The notes under the pieces are model-generated. The model was not told the origin of the DNA, searched no databases, and saw only the letters and a list, made by a program, of their open reading frames with translations. The position numbers and the translations under genes were made by a program. DNA of 64,000 bases from contig JAHLKI010000010.1 in NCBI GenBank assembly GCA_025602905.1, forward strand, positions 310,001 to 374,000, given 5' to 3'. Each line of letters starts with the position of its first letter. Positions within the stretch are counted from its first letter, which is position 1. Source of the stretch: Phlyctochytrium arcticum (Eukaryota > Chytridiomycota > Chytridiomycetes > Chytridiales > Chytridiaceae). This document shows positions 1 to 11,288 of this stretch, piece after piece.

Positions 1-3000
1 CTGGGAGCACGGTGAATGGCGAACACGTCTCGGCCACAATGGCAATAGCAACAGTCGTGCAAACACGGTTCTGTCGTTCTTGAACCTTCAAGTTATTGAG
101 AAGGGTGGCGAGAACATCTTGTGGACCAATAGCTTTGGCAATGTAACCAAAAGTATTGACGGTAGCTCGTCGAATCCCCTTTTTGTGCGCCTTGAGCATA
201 TCTAGCAGCTCAAAACAGATTCGCATCCATTCTCGGGGCGACACGAATTCGGCGCCACGGTCAGCGATCCGACCAACCAAATCAATACAATTCTCTTGGA
301 CCTTCTCGTGTCGATTCTTCAGAATGGGTGTCAGCCGCGGCAACAAGTCTTTGATGGGCGGTGTCATGTTGCTCATTCCAATTACATTCACAATCGACTT
401 TAACGCTCGTAGAATGGAGCCCAAGACTTCGGGGTATTCTTCTCCGAGGTATTCGTACAAAACCACACCAAGTTGTCCCATCAGCTTTTCTTCACCACAC
501 GTCTTCATGACCACTGCAATCCGTGAAATCAAATCGGCCGCCTGCTGTCGCACTTTGGCACTCTTGTTGTTCAATCGCCACAAAATGGTTGAGCAAATCT
601 GCTGCAGGTAGGGTTTGACACGAAGTCCCAACGAGTTGACTGCTGTTCCAAACCCATTGAGCATCACAACATCCTCAACCGTTTGTTCCTGGAACGCATA
701 CAAAACACCATCAATCAGTGTGACTTCCAGGCGCGCGTCAACGTCCGATGTGCCCAATTCGCTGACGACCTTGTCGATCGTCTCCATGACCATTTTTCGG
801 TAAGGCTCAGACTCGTCCTTGAGGTCTTCCACAATGCGGCCGACAATTTCCGCCACACCCACTTTCTGGGCCAACTCGACCGTGGTTTCAACAAGTTGTT
901 TGTAATTTCGGCGGTCCAATGCCATACGTCGGACCCAAAAGTGAGTGAAAAACTCGGGTAAAATCTCTTCTTTGATGTAAGCAGGCTCGACTCCATTCGT
1001 CGCTGAACATTGCTTGACCACTTTCAATACAATCTTTTTCATCTCTTCATCCGGAGACTGAAACTCTCGAATCAGAATAATCATGACTTCTTTCGTAAAG
1101 TAGCTGGCATACTCGGCATCCATCAATGGAATAATGTATCCAATGGCTTTCAGGAACGCAGCGAGACCCTTTCCACGATGTTTCATGATTCCAGCACGTA
1201 AGGGTCGCAAAACAATATCAAATGACTCGATACCATAGGGGGCAGCAGCCTCGGCCAGGGCAGCAATGGCAAGGGCGGCAATGGTTCGGACTTTTTGTTG
1301 CTCGTCATCCAGACCGTGGGCAATGGCTTCCACGAGACTTTTGAGGTGAGGAAGAATCGCACATCCCAACAGAATAGCAATTTGCTGGACAATCTTGATA
1401 CCCGTGTGTCGTGCCTGCCATGATTTCTTTGACCGACAGACAGCTTTCAAGAACGGTAAGAGGGCAGGAATACCCAATGCAGATGCAACGACCGAGAATG
1501 CTCGGGCAGTGGTGTTTCGCACATATTCATCCACGTGGTCGATATCCGGTCGCATGGTGGCAATCATGGTGGCCAAACCAGCAGCCTTACTCAGATTACT
1601 AATGATTTCACGACCCTCAACTCGAGCATAATAATCCTCGTCAATCAAAAGTGGCTCAATGACAACCAGAATCTTGTGGACATAGGGACGGACCAAATCA
1701 TCGAGCTTGTACAGGACCCGATCGATGACTTTGACCAGCAAGTGACGTTCCTGGTCTTCCAACGTGGGAGACATGAGCAGCGGGAGGATCTGGTTGAACA
1801 GAGGACCAGCTCCAAACTCGCGCGCCTTGTCTGTGATTTGTCGAAGGGCAGTCTTACGCAAGGGAGGTGTTCCGTTTTTGATTTTGAGCAAAAGTCTCAT
1901 GATTTTCCGCTCCTTCAATTCTTCAACACTCATCTCGGCCTCATCTTTCTCATCCATCAGCTTGGCAAAATGTTGCATATCCTCAGGCTTAAAGAACTGG
2001 AGACCCCCCACACCCGGAATTTCCGGAAGCGCATCATACATGGGTGCTCCATGAACCTCCTCCTGCATCACAAAACCGGATGTTCCCGCCATGGGTGTAG
2101 GCGTTGCTACCAGCTTTCGAGCGGGAGTACGAATAGGAACGTAGGTCGCAGGCGGCTCTAGGATCTTGTAACCCTCTGATGGGAACATGGCATCCAGTTC
2201 TTCATCCGACAGATACCGATTACGGTAATCAATTTCTTTTTCCCATCGTAAAGCATTCACGGCTTCAGGTGTCATAGGGACATTCATTTGTCCGGCAGTC
2301 GGTGTCATGAGGCCCAGGTTGCCGACGGGTGTAGCAGCAAATTGGTTGGTCACACCCACTGGAGTTTCATCCCATCGCGATCGTTTTCCACCAGGTGTAG
2401 CAGAGCCTGCTGTAGCTCCCTCCACGGGCGTCTCGTCCCAGCGATTTCGTTTGCGAACAGGAGTTTCTTTGGGGGTTTCGTCCCATTTATTCGTTTTGGC
2501 GCTGGTTGACGATACATCATCTTCTTCCCATTCCGACTTTTTCGCTGATCCCTCTGCACCGTCCTGATCCCACCTCCGCTTTTTGACACCACCACCAGCT
2601 GCTGCGGCCGCAGCGGCTGCTTTCGCTTGCTCTACCACAGCTGCTGCCTGAGCCTGAGCTTGACGCCTCAATTCTCCCGATTCCGTCATTTCCTTCAACT
2701 TTGCCTCCTCTTCCGCCTGTTTATCCCGGATCTTCCGCTCCACATTGGCCCGTTCCCGATCCAACTCGGCATCCCGCATGACTTCAGCGTACGATCTCGA
2801 CTCACTACTGGCCGCCTCGCCCGTAAATGCATCTATCCGCTCCGGCGACAATTGCCGATTCCGACGTCGAGCGTGATACTCTGATTCCCGATCCGCAATC
2901 CGTCTTGACGGTCGAATCCCCTCCATCGGATCGACATCCTCTCCCACAGCTTGCATCTCGTCCAGGAATTGCTTGGGTGCTGTGTAAGACGATAATTTTT

Positions 3001-3211
3001 TGCGGGTTTCGTGAGCTAGCGGATCGTTATCTTCATCTTCGTCGTTGACGGGGATCGACGTTGCGTAGCCCTCGAAACGTTCTTGCCCACCACCGCTGTA
3101 GAGGTCCGTGTCATAACTCACGTCGCCGACCAGGGAAGCCTTGTCGGCCCGCTTCTCCTTGCGTCGAACTTCCTGAACCGCACGAATCTGAGCATCCAAA
3201 TCGTCGGCCAT
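1..3211 (-). CDS. SF3B1: Splicing factor 3B subunit 1 (SF3B1/Hsh155), C-terminus outside window
   Basis: One uninterrupted reading frame of 1,070 codons starts at the ATG at 3211 and runs off the left edge, so the last part of this roughly 1,200-1,300-residue protein is missing. The N-terminal third is charged and carries several RWDETP-type repeats, the threonine-proline sites that SF3B1 proteins have before their HEAT domain. The rest is a HEAT-repeat superhelix with near-verbatim family segments such as [36 protein letters not shown] and [18 protein letters not shown]3B1 is the scaffold of the U2 snRNP SF3b complex and clamps the branch-point helix in the nucleus. The lysine equivalent to human K700 is conserved (codon 1292-1294). 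The absence of introns contrasts with most neighbours. NTH1 starts divergently 480 bp away. The identification is secure. Confidence 0.97.
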   Translation of the reverse strand, partial: MADDLDAQIRAVQEVRRKEKRADKASLVGDVSYDTDLYSGGGQERFEGYATSIPVNDEDEDNDPLAHETRKKLSSYTAPKQFLDEMQAVGEDVDPMEGIRPSRRIADRESEYHARRRNRQLSPERIDAFTGEAASSESRSYAEVMRDAELDRERANVERKIRDKQAEEEAKLKEMTESGELRRQAQAQAAAVVEQAKAAAAAAAAGGGVKKRRWDQDGAEGSAKKSEWEEDDVSSTSAKTNKWDETPKETPVRKRNRWDETPVEGATAGSATPGGKRSRWDETPVGVTNQFAATPVGNLGLMTPTAGQMNVPMTPEAVNALRWEKEIDYRNRYLSDEELDAMFPSEGYKILEPPATYVPIRTPARKLVATPTPMAGTSGFVMQEEVHGAPMYDALPEIPGVGGLQFFKPEDMQHFAKLMDEKDEAEMSVEELKERKIMRLLLKIKNGTPPLRKTALRQITDKAREFGAGPLFNQILPLLMSPTLEDQERHLLVKVIDRVLYKLDDLVRPYVHKILVVIEPLLIDEDYYARVEGREIISNLSKAAGLATMIATMRPDIDHVDEYVRNTTARAFSVVASALGIPALLPFLKAVCRSKKSWQARHTGIKIVQQIAILLGCAILPHLKSLVEAIAHGLDDEQQKVRTIAALAIAALAEAAAPYGIESFDIVLRPLRAGIMKHRGKGLAAFLKAIGYIIPLMDAEYASYFTKEVMIILIREFQSPDEEMKKIVLKVVKQCSATNGVEPAYIKEEILPEFFTHFWVRRMALDRRNYKQLVETTVELAQKVGVAEIVGRIVEDLKDESEPYRKMVMETIDKVVSELGTSDVDARLEVTLIDGVLYAFQEQTVEDVVMLNGFGTAVNSLGLRVKPYLQQICSTILWRLNNKSAKVRQQAADLISRIAVVMKTCGEEKLMGQLGVVLYEYLGEEYPEVLGSILRALKSIVNVIGMSNMTPPIKDLLPRLTPILKNRHEKVQENCIDLVGRIADRGAEFVSPREWMRICFELLDMLKAHKKGIRRATVNTFGYIAKAIGPQDVLATLLNNLKVQERQNRVCTTVAIAIVAETCSPFTVLP

Positions 3212-3691
3212 TGTAGCGATATGGTGTAATAAAGTCCTTGTGCTGTTTCTTCCTGAGCAGACGATCCTGCTGTTAGGATCTGTTTGTAGACTGCGCTGCT
3301 GGCTTCCCCCCTCAGAGCTGATTGGCTGCTCTTCTTTATACTAAGCCACCCTGCCCAAATTCCAAAATTCAAATTCCGAAATTCAAATTCCGACAAATTC
3401 TGGAGACTGTAAAACACAAACTTGGTCACAAAGGTTCAACGACATGCAATAAGATCCCACTGCTGACAGTGTATTCCTCGCTAGCAGCTCTACTGCTATT
3501 CATTGGCACTCGGATGAGATTAATTGTCGTTTTTTGTCTCGAACCTCTGTACCCAAACCCGGTTCCAGGATAGCGGATATCCAAACGTCACAAGGCGGGG
3601 GAGTGCGATCTCCGCAAAGCCATAAATACAAAAGGGAGGGAGAGTCCTCCCAAATAATCCATCAGATATCTATATACAAGTGCCAGTCCTG
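3212..3691. other. Divergent intergenic region between SF3B1 and NTH1
   Basis: This 480-bp stretch must hold the promoters of both divergent genes. It contains a short AT-rich direct repeat around 3354-3400, with TTCAAATTCCGA-type units repeated three times. I see no open frame with protein-like composition and no RNA gene. Confidence 0.5.
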
Positions 3692-4918
3692 ATGCCACGA
3701 CCAGGCCTCCGTCCCCGCCTCACACAAACAGTCAAAGTCGAGAAAGTAGTTCAAGGCCGAATCACAAAACTGGGACGCCAGACCAAACCCAGGATCGTTA
3801 AATCAGAATTCAAGAAAGAGATTAAACACCTTGATATCCAATATGACGGCAAGGGCGAGGTGGTACTTGCCAAAATGGAAGTTGTCAAGGTTTGAAAGAA
3901 ACATCGACTTGACTACCCAGAACCTTATGCTGAAAATAAACAAAGATGGAAACGGTTGAGGATGTGAAAGTTCCGATAATAAAGGAGCCGAAAAAGAATT
4001 GGCTGGAGATTTACACAAAGATTGAAGCGTACCGAAAAGACCATATTGCGCCCGTGGACGAATTCGGGTGTATCGGTCTCGGCCGCCGGGACCTGGGTGA
4101 TAAGGTCCGGACCAAAATCTTCCCACACACCCGTTGTCAATTTTTATTTCATCAATTTATTATAGGTTTTTCGGTTCGAGACACTCGTAACATTGATGTT
4201 ATCGGCCCAAACACCGGACATCAAACTCTTTCCGACCGTTCGAGCGATTCAAGCTGAGACGCCTGAGGGGATTACGCCAAAAGCATTGATGGACTTGGGT
4301 GAAGACCGGATTAAAGCGTTTTTGGCCAAGATTGGGATGCAGAACCAAAAATCAAAGTTCGTTTTCTCGTTTGTACTCAATACGGTTTTCACGGTTCTGA
4401 TGGACTTTTGCTTATAGAGCTCTACTGGGCACGAGTGCGATCTTGATTGAAAAGTATGATAGCGATATACCCCCTACATTTGACGCATTGATGGAGCTAC
4501 CTGGAGTAGGTCCAAAGATTGTAAGTTGCTTTTGAAAAGCATTGTTTTCTCCGGAGCCTAAATTGTGACTGCGCAGGCTGCGCTGACCATGTCGTTTGCG
4601 TGGAACATGTAAGTTTGTTCTGCAAATACCATCCAATTATGTGTTGACATTTTCCTACACAGAGATGAGGCTATTGGAGTGGATACCCACGTCCATCGAA
4701 TCAGTAATAGGCTCGGCTGGGTCAAGAGCAAGAACCCCGAAGCAACTCGGCAGCAACTCGAGGAATGGTTACCCAAAGATTACTGGGGACCGATTAACCC
4801 GCTTTTGGTCGGGTTTGGGCAAACGCTGTGTAATGCGTTGAGGCCAGGGTGTAATGAATGTCCTGTGGCGACGTTGTGTCCGAAGATTGGAATCAAATCA
4901 CTCACGCGCAAGATGTAA
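3692..4918 (+). CDS. NTH1: Endonuclease III-type DNA glycosylase/AP lyase
   Basis: Six exons join in frame: 3692-3889, 3946-4104, 4166-4356, 4418-4520, 4577-4608 and 4663-4918. They give about 312 residues, the usual size of eukaryotic NTH1. The enzyme removes oxidised pyrimidines in base-excision repair in nucleus and mitochondria. The helix-hairpin-helix LPGVGPK carries the Schiff-base lysine (about residue 216), the catalytic aspartate lies in VDTHVHR (about 235), and the C-terminus has a [4Fe-4S] ligand set with spacing C-x6-C-x2-C-x5-C. The first ~75 residues are basic and could hold a mitochondrial or nuclear targeting signal. An upstream in-frame GTG at 3680 exists, but the ATG at 3692 is the simpler start. 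Introns are 54-61 bp with GT...AG ends. The identification is firm; the start and first exon are somewhat less certain. Confidence 0.93.
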
Positions 4919-5485
4919 TGGGAATTTCTTTCTCCCGACAATTTCTGGGGGATGATTCTGGTACGATGATTTTTTGCGGTTACTATCTGGACCATATCTC
5001 TCCGTACGCATGCGGACAAAGCGGGTGTCCGAACGGAGTGGGCCTTTCACTTTCCATGTGCCTCAAACTCCCCAGCCTTCCATGGCAGGATGAACAAAGG
5101 GGTTGTTTTATTTGGCGTACATAAAGCAAGTCATTGCACTCTTTCTTTCTTACAATGGACATACATACCCACATGTAATACACAACGACCTCATTATATG
5201 TAAACATACGAAACTAAAGAATGTTGAATAAAACTTGTTGTGATCGGTTGATATTTGAAACAGAAAAGAAAATTAAAGAAATCGAACAGGAACAAATGGA
5301 AGAAATTGTGAAACAAGCGGAAATTGATGAAAATCATTGAATGAAAATAAACGAAAATTTTCTTGTTTCGGTACTAACTGAAGGGGTTGGTTTTGCCAAA
5401 TCTTTTTTCAAGGCAAAACAATAGCGTGCACACGGTGGTGGCGAATTTGTCACTTCAGGGCTGCTGGCCCACTCGGCTTACAGTG
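4919..5485. other. Intergenic, AT-rich, no convincing gene
   Basis: Low-complexity A-rich DNA occupies 5120-5400. A short lysine/glutamate-rich reading (about 5262-5340, plus strand) directly follows a possible splice acceptor, but it has no start codon and no recognisable partner exon. Nothing else was identified. Confidence 0.4.
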
Positions 5486-5944
5486 TCAAGATGACTGTGA
5501 CCTCTCGATTTGACTCTCCAATATTTGCTCCGCGACAGTCTGGAAAAGTTTAATTCTGAATTCGGGAAACATCGGCTGCGTATGGGACATTAAATTTTTC
5601 AGCAAAATCTCTTGTATGATGTCTGCACTCGTTTGAAGGGAATGCTGCAGTCTCCTTGGACGTGTAATGAAACTTCGTCGTCCTTCCGAAACTGAAGGTG
5701 CACGGGTTGCTTCAGGAGCAGGGATGAGGGGCTGAGGTTGGTGGGGAGGTACGCAGAGAGAGCAGCATTGGTGATGCAAAAGGCCCTTGAGGATGTATTG
5801 ACTGCCAGGCTCAACGTCTAAGCCTAAATCACAGATGGTTAGCAAAAAAAAACACTTTGGAAAGGTCAGCACAGCCAGGCAAGTGCGCAGGCTTACACGA
5901 AATAGAGCCAACTCATTTCGTCGTTTGCGGGGGTGAACTTGCAA
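5486..5944 (-). pseudogene. Nucleoplasmin-like domain relative, copy A (degenerate)
   Basis: On the minus strand a first exon (from the ATG at 5944) reaches a GTGTAAG donor near 5900 and the acceptor TTTAG near 5825. After the acceptor one frame reads LDVEPGSQYILKG and another reads NAALSAYLPTNLSPS then LKQPVHLQFRKDDEVSLHVQ. This order (an xxLxVEPGxxY strand, a hydrophobic strand, then QPVxLxFxKxDxVSxxVxG) resembles the N-terminal nucleoplasmin-like domain of FKBP39/FPR4-type histone chaperones. The frame must shift within the domain, so this is probably a decayed copy. Two related pieces lie at 7470-7896 and 10624-10775. The family assignment is inference from pattern; the relationship among the three pieces is seen directly. 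Confidence 0.4.
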
Positions 5945-7469
5945 TACGCGGGCTAAAGTCCAGTGCCGTAAGAGGGATCCGTCTTTCGTAGCCCGAGGGC
6001 CTTGCGGCGTGGTTGTGGGAAAAAAAAGTTGCGATTGGCGGAAAGTTGCATCACGCGTTGCTGCAGAGGGGGGGGGGGGGGGGGTACTATAGGGTTCTAG
6101 TAGGAGACATCAACCGGTGGTAGTATACAGGAAATAGGATCTATTCATACCGAGACCTCTCGACTAATAAGAATATACGACGGGGATGCTGTCGTCGCGT
6201 GTTCTCTTGTCTTTTGTGGAGGGCTGTCGTCAGATTGCGAGCCGTTACGTTTGCAACGGAAGCCAACAGACATTGCCGTTGTTTAACTAGGCTGCATATA
6301 TCCGCACTCCTCTACCTCCGACACAGATCTCTGACGTATCCACTTACTGAGGTGCGTTCTGCCACTTGACATTTGGACTCTGGCAAACTTTGACACTATT
6401 GTTTTGTGTCACAGTCGGAAGAGTATTCAGCCGAGTATTCCAGCACTAGAACGATGAGGGTTCTGTCGAATAAGAGTGTATCTCCAGTGTAAAGCTCCCG
6501 TGGATGACTTGAGCAGCTTAGAAGCTAACGGTATTTAACGCTTCAAGTTGTTTGCAGCCTCATGTTGACGAGATCTCAAACCAATCTCCATGCAACGGGA
6601 GTCCTGAAAGGTGCAGAAAAGCTCTGCCACTTTATAAGTTTTGACGTCTCCCTCAGCAGCCTCAAAGTATCATGTGAGTGATGGTGATTGCAAGATTGTC
6701 AAAGCCCGTCAAAGTGCAAATTTCGACGTGAATTTCAACCTCCGCCTGCTCGTCACGCCCGTCAACCACAGGAAAACTGTGCCACTGCAGAATGTCAGGA
6801 GTGTCAGGGTGAGAACCCTTCTTCCATCATCCCTCTCCATCTCGCTTTCATCCTCATCGCTTGGTTTTTGTAAAGTGGAGGAAACCGCCATGGCCCCCAT
6901 TGCCCACATTTTCCCTACATTGAGGCCGACCCACCCGCATTGTTTGGCCATGCAATCTTTGACTCGATTGCCCGAATCTACGAATGCCTGTCAATCGAGT
7001 CGGGCTTTCCGTTCTGTTTCCTACTTTAAGAAACAACACGCACTCGTCAAATACATCACCGAAGATGTGTCCGCCCAGGCATATAATTTGCTCCGAAATG
7101 CCTTCCCTTCTGACAGTTGCCGTGTCATACGGTGCAAGATCTGGATTTGGCATCACCACGTTCAAGGTCAAGTTTCGGGACCCGAACGCCTCGCAACACA
7201 GACGGATTTCAGAATTGAATTCAATATCAATGGTAAATACCCTAGACGCCATGCTGCACCCGAAGGACCATTTTTAAATATTTTCATATTCATTTTTGTT
7301 TAGATCTCCTAGCGAAAAGTTCGTTACGAGGTCAAGCCGCAAAGCGGGCCTTACGTGTCGCTTCCTACATGTACAGGGGCGCGTCAGTATCAATATCGCC
7401 AGTATCCTGCAAAAATCAAGGGGCCTCTCTGTGGGTCATCCTCGGATTGACACTCGCCTTTAGCCCGCC
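5945..7469. other. Unresolved region; possible gene remnants
   Basis: No complete gene model could be built. The plus strand between about 6640 and 7240 has overlapping open frames in all three phases. One frame gives a short protein-like run including LFGHAIFDSIARIYECLS (about 6938-6991), but it stops soon after. A GTAAAT donor-like site at 7232 and a TTTTGTTTAG acceptor-like site near 7303 could bound an intron. I do not recognise the family. A 17-base G run lies at 6068-6084. Confidence 0.3.
6068..6084 (+). repeat. Homopolymer run of 17 G
   Basis: Seventeen consecutive G residues directly follow CTGCAGA. The run could form a quadruplex-like structure and is a likely site of length error in assembly or replication slippage. 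Confidence 0.85.
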
Positions 7470-7896
7470 ATGCAGACCCGTACCTGGTGTGAGTCTGCGC
7501 ACGGCAAGCTTTGCTGACCTTCCGAAATGTTTTGGTAACTTTCTGTGATTTAGGCCTGCACCTTGAGCCTGGGAAGGAATGCCGCCAACTCCTCAAATCA
7601 ACTCTTTCACCTAAAGCTTCGCTGCCCTGGGTGCTCAACTACCAACACACCCGGGCCACTCGTCCCCTCATCATCAGATTTGGAGAGCGGGACGTCAAAG
7701 GAAATTCCACAATTGACGTGACTGGAATCAGCCTTCTGTCTCACCAGGAAACGAACAACGCCCGAAGGGTTTATGGTATCCAGCAAAGGCGGAGTGAGTG
7801 CGAAGCGCAAGAGGGATTCTTCTTTCTATGCCGCCAACGACGCCTCCAAGAAGGCAAGAAGGGTAGCAAATACCCACAGTGGTTAATCCACTTGCC
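7470..7896 (+). pseudogene. Nucleoplasmin-like domain relative, copy B (degenerate)
   Basis: A short first exon (ATG at 7470) ends at a GTGTGAG donor near 7487. The intron ends in GTGATTTAG at about 7554, and both splice sites and flanking words match copy A. The second exon reads LHLEPGKECRQLLKST, then RFGERDVKGNSTIDVTG, matching the first and last strands expected of a nucleoplasmin-like domain. In a shifted frame it continues into a basic, NLS-like stretch (SAKRKRDSSFYAANDASKKA, about 7800-7860). The domain cannot be read through in one frame, so I call it a decayed copy. Whether any part is expressed is unknown. Confidence 0.4.
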
Positions 7897-8589
7897 CTCA
7901 AGCCGACAGTGTTGCCTTTTAAGCATCAAACATGAGCCGAGACCAAGATGCTCATACTCTCAACAAGCAGGCTCCTCGGCCCCGCTGGCGGTACTGAATG
8001 GTCCAGCGTGAACCTACCAGGAACGAGCGTGGGAATTCTGGCAGCCGAGGAAGGTATTAAGAATTTTTTAGACGATAATTTAAAGGCCGTCGTTCAGCCT
8101 GAAATCATCAAAAAATCACAAACAAAATTCTGGACTCATATCCCCTTCCCCTCCAATATTAAAATTCAGATTTAGAACCAAAAGTGAGTAGAAACTCGGA
8201 TGTATTGCTTCGGGGAGCCACCTCAAGGCTCCATTATATACAGGAAACATAGGTCTATGTGATACATGATGAAAGACAATGATGCACAGCGATGATGTAG
8301 GAATGCTGTGCGAACGGCCAAGGGTAACTGTGTGATGGTGTCCATGGTGTTCAGGGGACGACAGCTGTTCAGTGGCAGGCGCGACACTATCATACTCGAG
8401 TAGCCATGTCGCCACGCATCAAGATGGTCAAGACTATTTCTGAAAAACTAGCAACATTGGAAATTACGAGTGACGAATATAGCAGAGAAACCAAAAGATT
8501 TTGATTGATTCAGACCAAGAAAACAAGTAGAGGTATTACAGAGAAAAGAGTGTGTGTATATGTACAAAAGTGAGAGTAGAGGGTATGAT
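7897..8589. other. Intergenic, no gene identified
   Basis: Only short arginine-rich peptides (for example ATG at 7932, ending after 21 codons) and antisense frames are present. None has a recognisable family, so I treat the stretch as downstream sequence of the CsbD-type gene and remnants of copy B. Confidence 0.4.
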
Positions 8590-9534
8590 TTAGTGATGCT
8601 TGAGATCCTTGTTGATACGAGCCTGTTCAGCCTCGGCCATGCCGTCCAACTTCTTTTCCTGGCCCTTAGCAATGGTGGCAGGATTCTTTGTGACTTTGCC
8701 AATGGTTTCTTGGAGGGAGCCGACGACTTTTTGGGTTGTGGCGTGCATGCCTGAAGCCTTTTCGGGGTGGTTGAGGGACGAGTTGGAGTTGTGAGCAGAA
8801 CCGACGTGGGCGGAGTTGTGGGCGGAACCGGCGAGACCGCCGTGGGTGGCAGTAGTGGTGTGGTGGGTGGTGTTTGGGTGGGTGATGTTGTGCTCAGTGG
8901 TGCCGGGGATGTGAGATTTGGCTTGGCCGACGGGGTTGGCGGTTGTGTTGTGGTGAGTGTTGCCGGTGAGGCCAGTGTTGTGATGGTTGTTGCCGGTGAG
9001 GCCAGTGTTGTGATGGTTGTTGCCGGTGAGGCCAGTGTTGTGGGCGTGGGCACCGGTTGTGGCGAACCCAGATCCATTCAGACCACCGGTTGCAGCCAAG
9101 TGGTTGTTGTGGGTAATGTCGTGCTCAGTGGTTCCTGGGATGTGGGACTTGACTTGTCCAACAGGGTTAGCTGTTGCGCCAGTGGTGGTGTGGTGGGTAC
9201 CGGTCAAGCCAGTGTTGTTGTGGTGGGTGCCGGTGAGACCAGTGCCAGTAGTGTGGTGAGTACCGGTGAGCCCAGTGTTGGGGTGGGTAAGGTTGTGCTC
9301 AGTGGTTCCTGGGATATGGGACTTGACCTGACCGACGGGATTGGCCGTTGTGGTGCCGGTGGTGGTGTGGTGGTTTCCGGTCAAACCAGTGCCAGTGTGA
9401 CCAGTGCCCGTGAGACCAGTAGAGTGGGGGTGGGTCACGTCGTGCTCGACGGTGCCTGGAATGTGAGACTTGACCTGGGCAGCGGGGTTGGCAGTGCCGG
9501 CAGCGTAAGCGTTGTTGGTGGGGTAGGCGCTCAT
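8590..9534 (-). CDS. Repeat-rich CsbD-like stress protein
   Basis: A single exon of 314 codons runs from the ATG at 9534 to a TAA at 8590. The first ~240 residues are hydrophilic, rich in His, Thr, Gly and Asn, and contain four units of ANPVGQVKSHIPGTTEHN type alternating with GLTGNNHHNT repeats. The last ~65 residues (TTQKVVGSLQETIGKVTKNP followed by KGQEKKLDGMAEAEQ) match the CsbD-like fold, found in bacterial general-stress proteins and in fungal proteins induced by stress. There is no signal peptide or membrane segment, so a soluble, largely disordered protectant is likely. The biochemical function of this family is not established. Codon-level repeats of 30 bp show the array grew by tandem duplication. 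The opposite strand is also open but only as a shadow of the biased codons. Confidence 0.85.
   Translation of the reverse strand: MSAYPTNNAYAAGTANPAAQVKSHIPGTVEHDVTHPHSTGLTGTGHTGTGLTGNHHTTTGTTTANPVGQVKSHIPGTTEHNLTHPNTGLTGTHHTTGTGLTGTHHNNTGLTGTHHTTTGATANPVGQVKSHIPGTTEHDITHNNHLAATGGLNGSGFATTGAHAHNTGLTGNNHHNTGLTGNNHHNTGLTGNTHHNTTANPVGQAKSHIPGTTEHNITHPNTTHHTTTATHGGLAGSAHNSAHVGSAHNSNSSLNHPEKASGMHATTQKVVGSLQETIGKVTKNPATIAKGQEKKLDGMAEAEQARINKDLKHH
8958..9047 (-). repeat. 30-bp tandem repeat inside the CsbD-like gene
   Basis: About three near-identical 30-bp units encode the ten-residue repeat GLTGNNHHNT. Units differ by only a few bases, so the expansion is recent and length polymorphism between strains is likely. 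Confidence 0.8.
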
Positions 9535-10623
9535 GTTTGTTTTTTAGAGTGTGGGTGGAGTGAGTTAAGAGGTTTGAGTGTGGGTTGTTGTTGTTGTTTG
9601 AGTGTAAAAGTTGATGATGAGATGGGAGGATGGAGCAAGCTGCTGCCGCCTTTTATGCGCTCCGGTGAATCGCCCGCGCAACGTTATGGTTGGGCCCGTC
9701 ATCCCACTGACATCCAGGGAAGGGATCCCCAATGATGATGACGGCTATGCGCAACGTTGTAACTTGTGTAAACGACGCCAACGCGTAATGCCCTTGCAAG
9801 ATGACTTTTGGGCTCCGCTCCATGACGTGTACACTATACGTCCGGACCATGGCTGTGCACACAACGCGCAGACGGCACAGCCACGTACCCGGACATCCCA
9901 GTATACAACCTGCGCCTTGATGCTGTCATGCTTCGGAGGTGATGCTGTCATCTCTATTGCATTTGGGATTCTGGAGCGACGGCGTTCGGTGGGTGGCCCA
10001 ATGAGAAATGTGTCCCGTGAGCAAAAACCGAGTTAAACCGACACCGGGAAACGCCAAGAAAACAACACTGCCACCCAAAGGACCAAGGAAAAGCCCTCCG
10101 TTGTGCGATACAATACTCCGACTGTGACGAAAGGAACTGGAAACTGAAGTACCGCATGACCATTGACCAGTCATTTTGTTCTTCATTCAGCCTCAGGATG
10201 ATTCAGGCAAACAAAACAGTCAGATCTGGATGGATCTGTGCCGTGCCGTACCTCGGCAACCTCTGCAATGCAATTGCAAACTCGGCGGGCAGACCCGTTT
10301 CTACAAGCCCCGATTAGGAACTCTTGTTTTCAAAACCGGAATAAAATATTGTCGCGGTGGGGTCACTCCCTTGGGGGGGTGAACGCGTCCGAAAACGAAA
10401 ACTCGTCTCCACGTCCCCTTCACATTCTTTACGATCTTTACCGATACCAGTAAGCTCTCTAGACCAACCATTTCAATCCCTCACGTTCAATCGCGTATAT
10501 TATAACAACAGTGGTAATGTACACTACTACAAACATTTACAAAAAAACACGATTTGCTTCATACCACATTCGCTCGACCATATATCTCCGAACCCATCAC
10601 CCGTGTATCCACCGACATCCATG
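9535..10623. other. Intergenic, upstream of the CsbD-like gene
   Basis: No protein-like frame with a recognisable family, tRNA or rRNA was seen. The first 120 bp are GT-rich and presumably hold the promoter and 5' leader of the CsbD-like gene. Confidence 0.4.
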
Positions 10624-10775
10624 CTACGCTGCAATATGTCCTTTGACGTAGAACGAAACTTTGTCGCCCTTCACAAGTTGAAGGTACACCGGTTGCTCCT
10701 CCATTTCGTTGTCGTAACAAGGTCTCTGATGGCACCTCCTGGTCACGATAGTCATATACTGGTCGCAGAGCGATT
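10624..10775 (-). pseudogene. Nucleoplasmin-like domain relative, copy C (fragment)
   Basis: The minus strand reads DQYMTIVTRRC, then EEQPVYLQLVKGDKVSFYVK, and stops at TAG (10624-10626) four residues later. The QPVxLxxxKxDxVSxxVxG core matches copy A, and the preceding (D/E)xYxxxxVT strand is where the nucleoplasmin-like fold of FKBP39-type proteins has one. The final strand is missing because of the stop, so this is a fragment. Family assignment is inference. Confidence 0.4.
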
Positions 10776-11288
10776 AGTTGGTTGTTGCGATGAAGAAATG
10801 TATTGAGAAGAAAACGGTTGTAGTTCTAAGCTGCCAAGCAGTCTGCTATCTAACGACGCCAACGGTACGCGTAGATCCATGGAGACGCGTTCCCATGCTC
10901 ACGTGTACTAATAATCTATCTAAAATTGGCTACATGACTTAAGACTCCCAGCTTCCCACACTTGCTCGATAAGTGCCGATCGTCTCCCCCACCGCGGACA
11001 CGTCACGTGATAAGATCCACTGTTTCGGAGTTTGTTCGGATCATCTTGTCAGATGTACCAAGGCGTCTTGCCCTGCGTTTAGGATTGTTGGGGAGTTTTA
11101 CGGGAAGGATGAAAAGTTATGATATATAGTGCTTCCAATTTGAGAGTATAAAACAAAGGCGTGAAACAATAAATAGAGATTGAGACGGAAAAACGAGAAA
11201 CAATAAGAGAGGTCCAACAACTAAATGTAGAAGAACTAAGACTAAAGGATGGTATACCGGAAAGTAGGACTAACAACAATCACTCAAC
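10776..11288. other. Intergenic/left end of MULE-A
   Basis: No gene was identified. The proposed left terminal repeat of MULE-A lies at 10983-11000, and the rest up to 11288 is the transposon's 3' non-coding part. Confidence 0.4.
10983..11000 (+). repeat. Proposed left terminal inverted repeat of MULE-A
   Basis: Eighteen bases match the reverse complement of 17840-17857 exactly. A chance match of this length between two points 7 kb apart is unlikely, and the pair encloses the transposase gene. Confidence 0.55.

Noticed and set aside
5262..5340. Short Lys/Glu-rich reading resembling the end of a small mitochondrial complex I subunit
   Set aside because: It has no start codon, no partner exon and a low-complexity sequence; too short to support a gene.
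8767..9735. Long plus-strand open frame of 322 codons opposite the CsbD-like gene
   Set aside because: Its Gly/Val-rich composition is exactly what antisense reading of the His/Thr/Asn repeat codons gives; the minus frame has a recognised domain.
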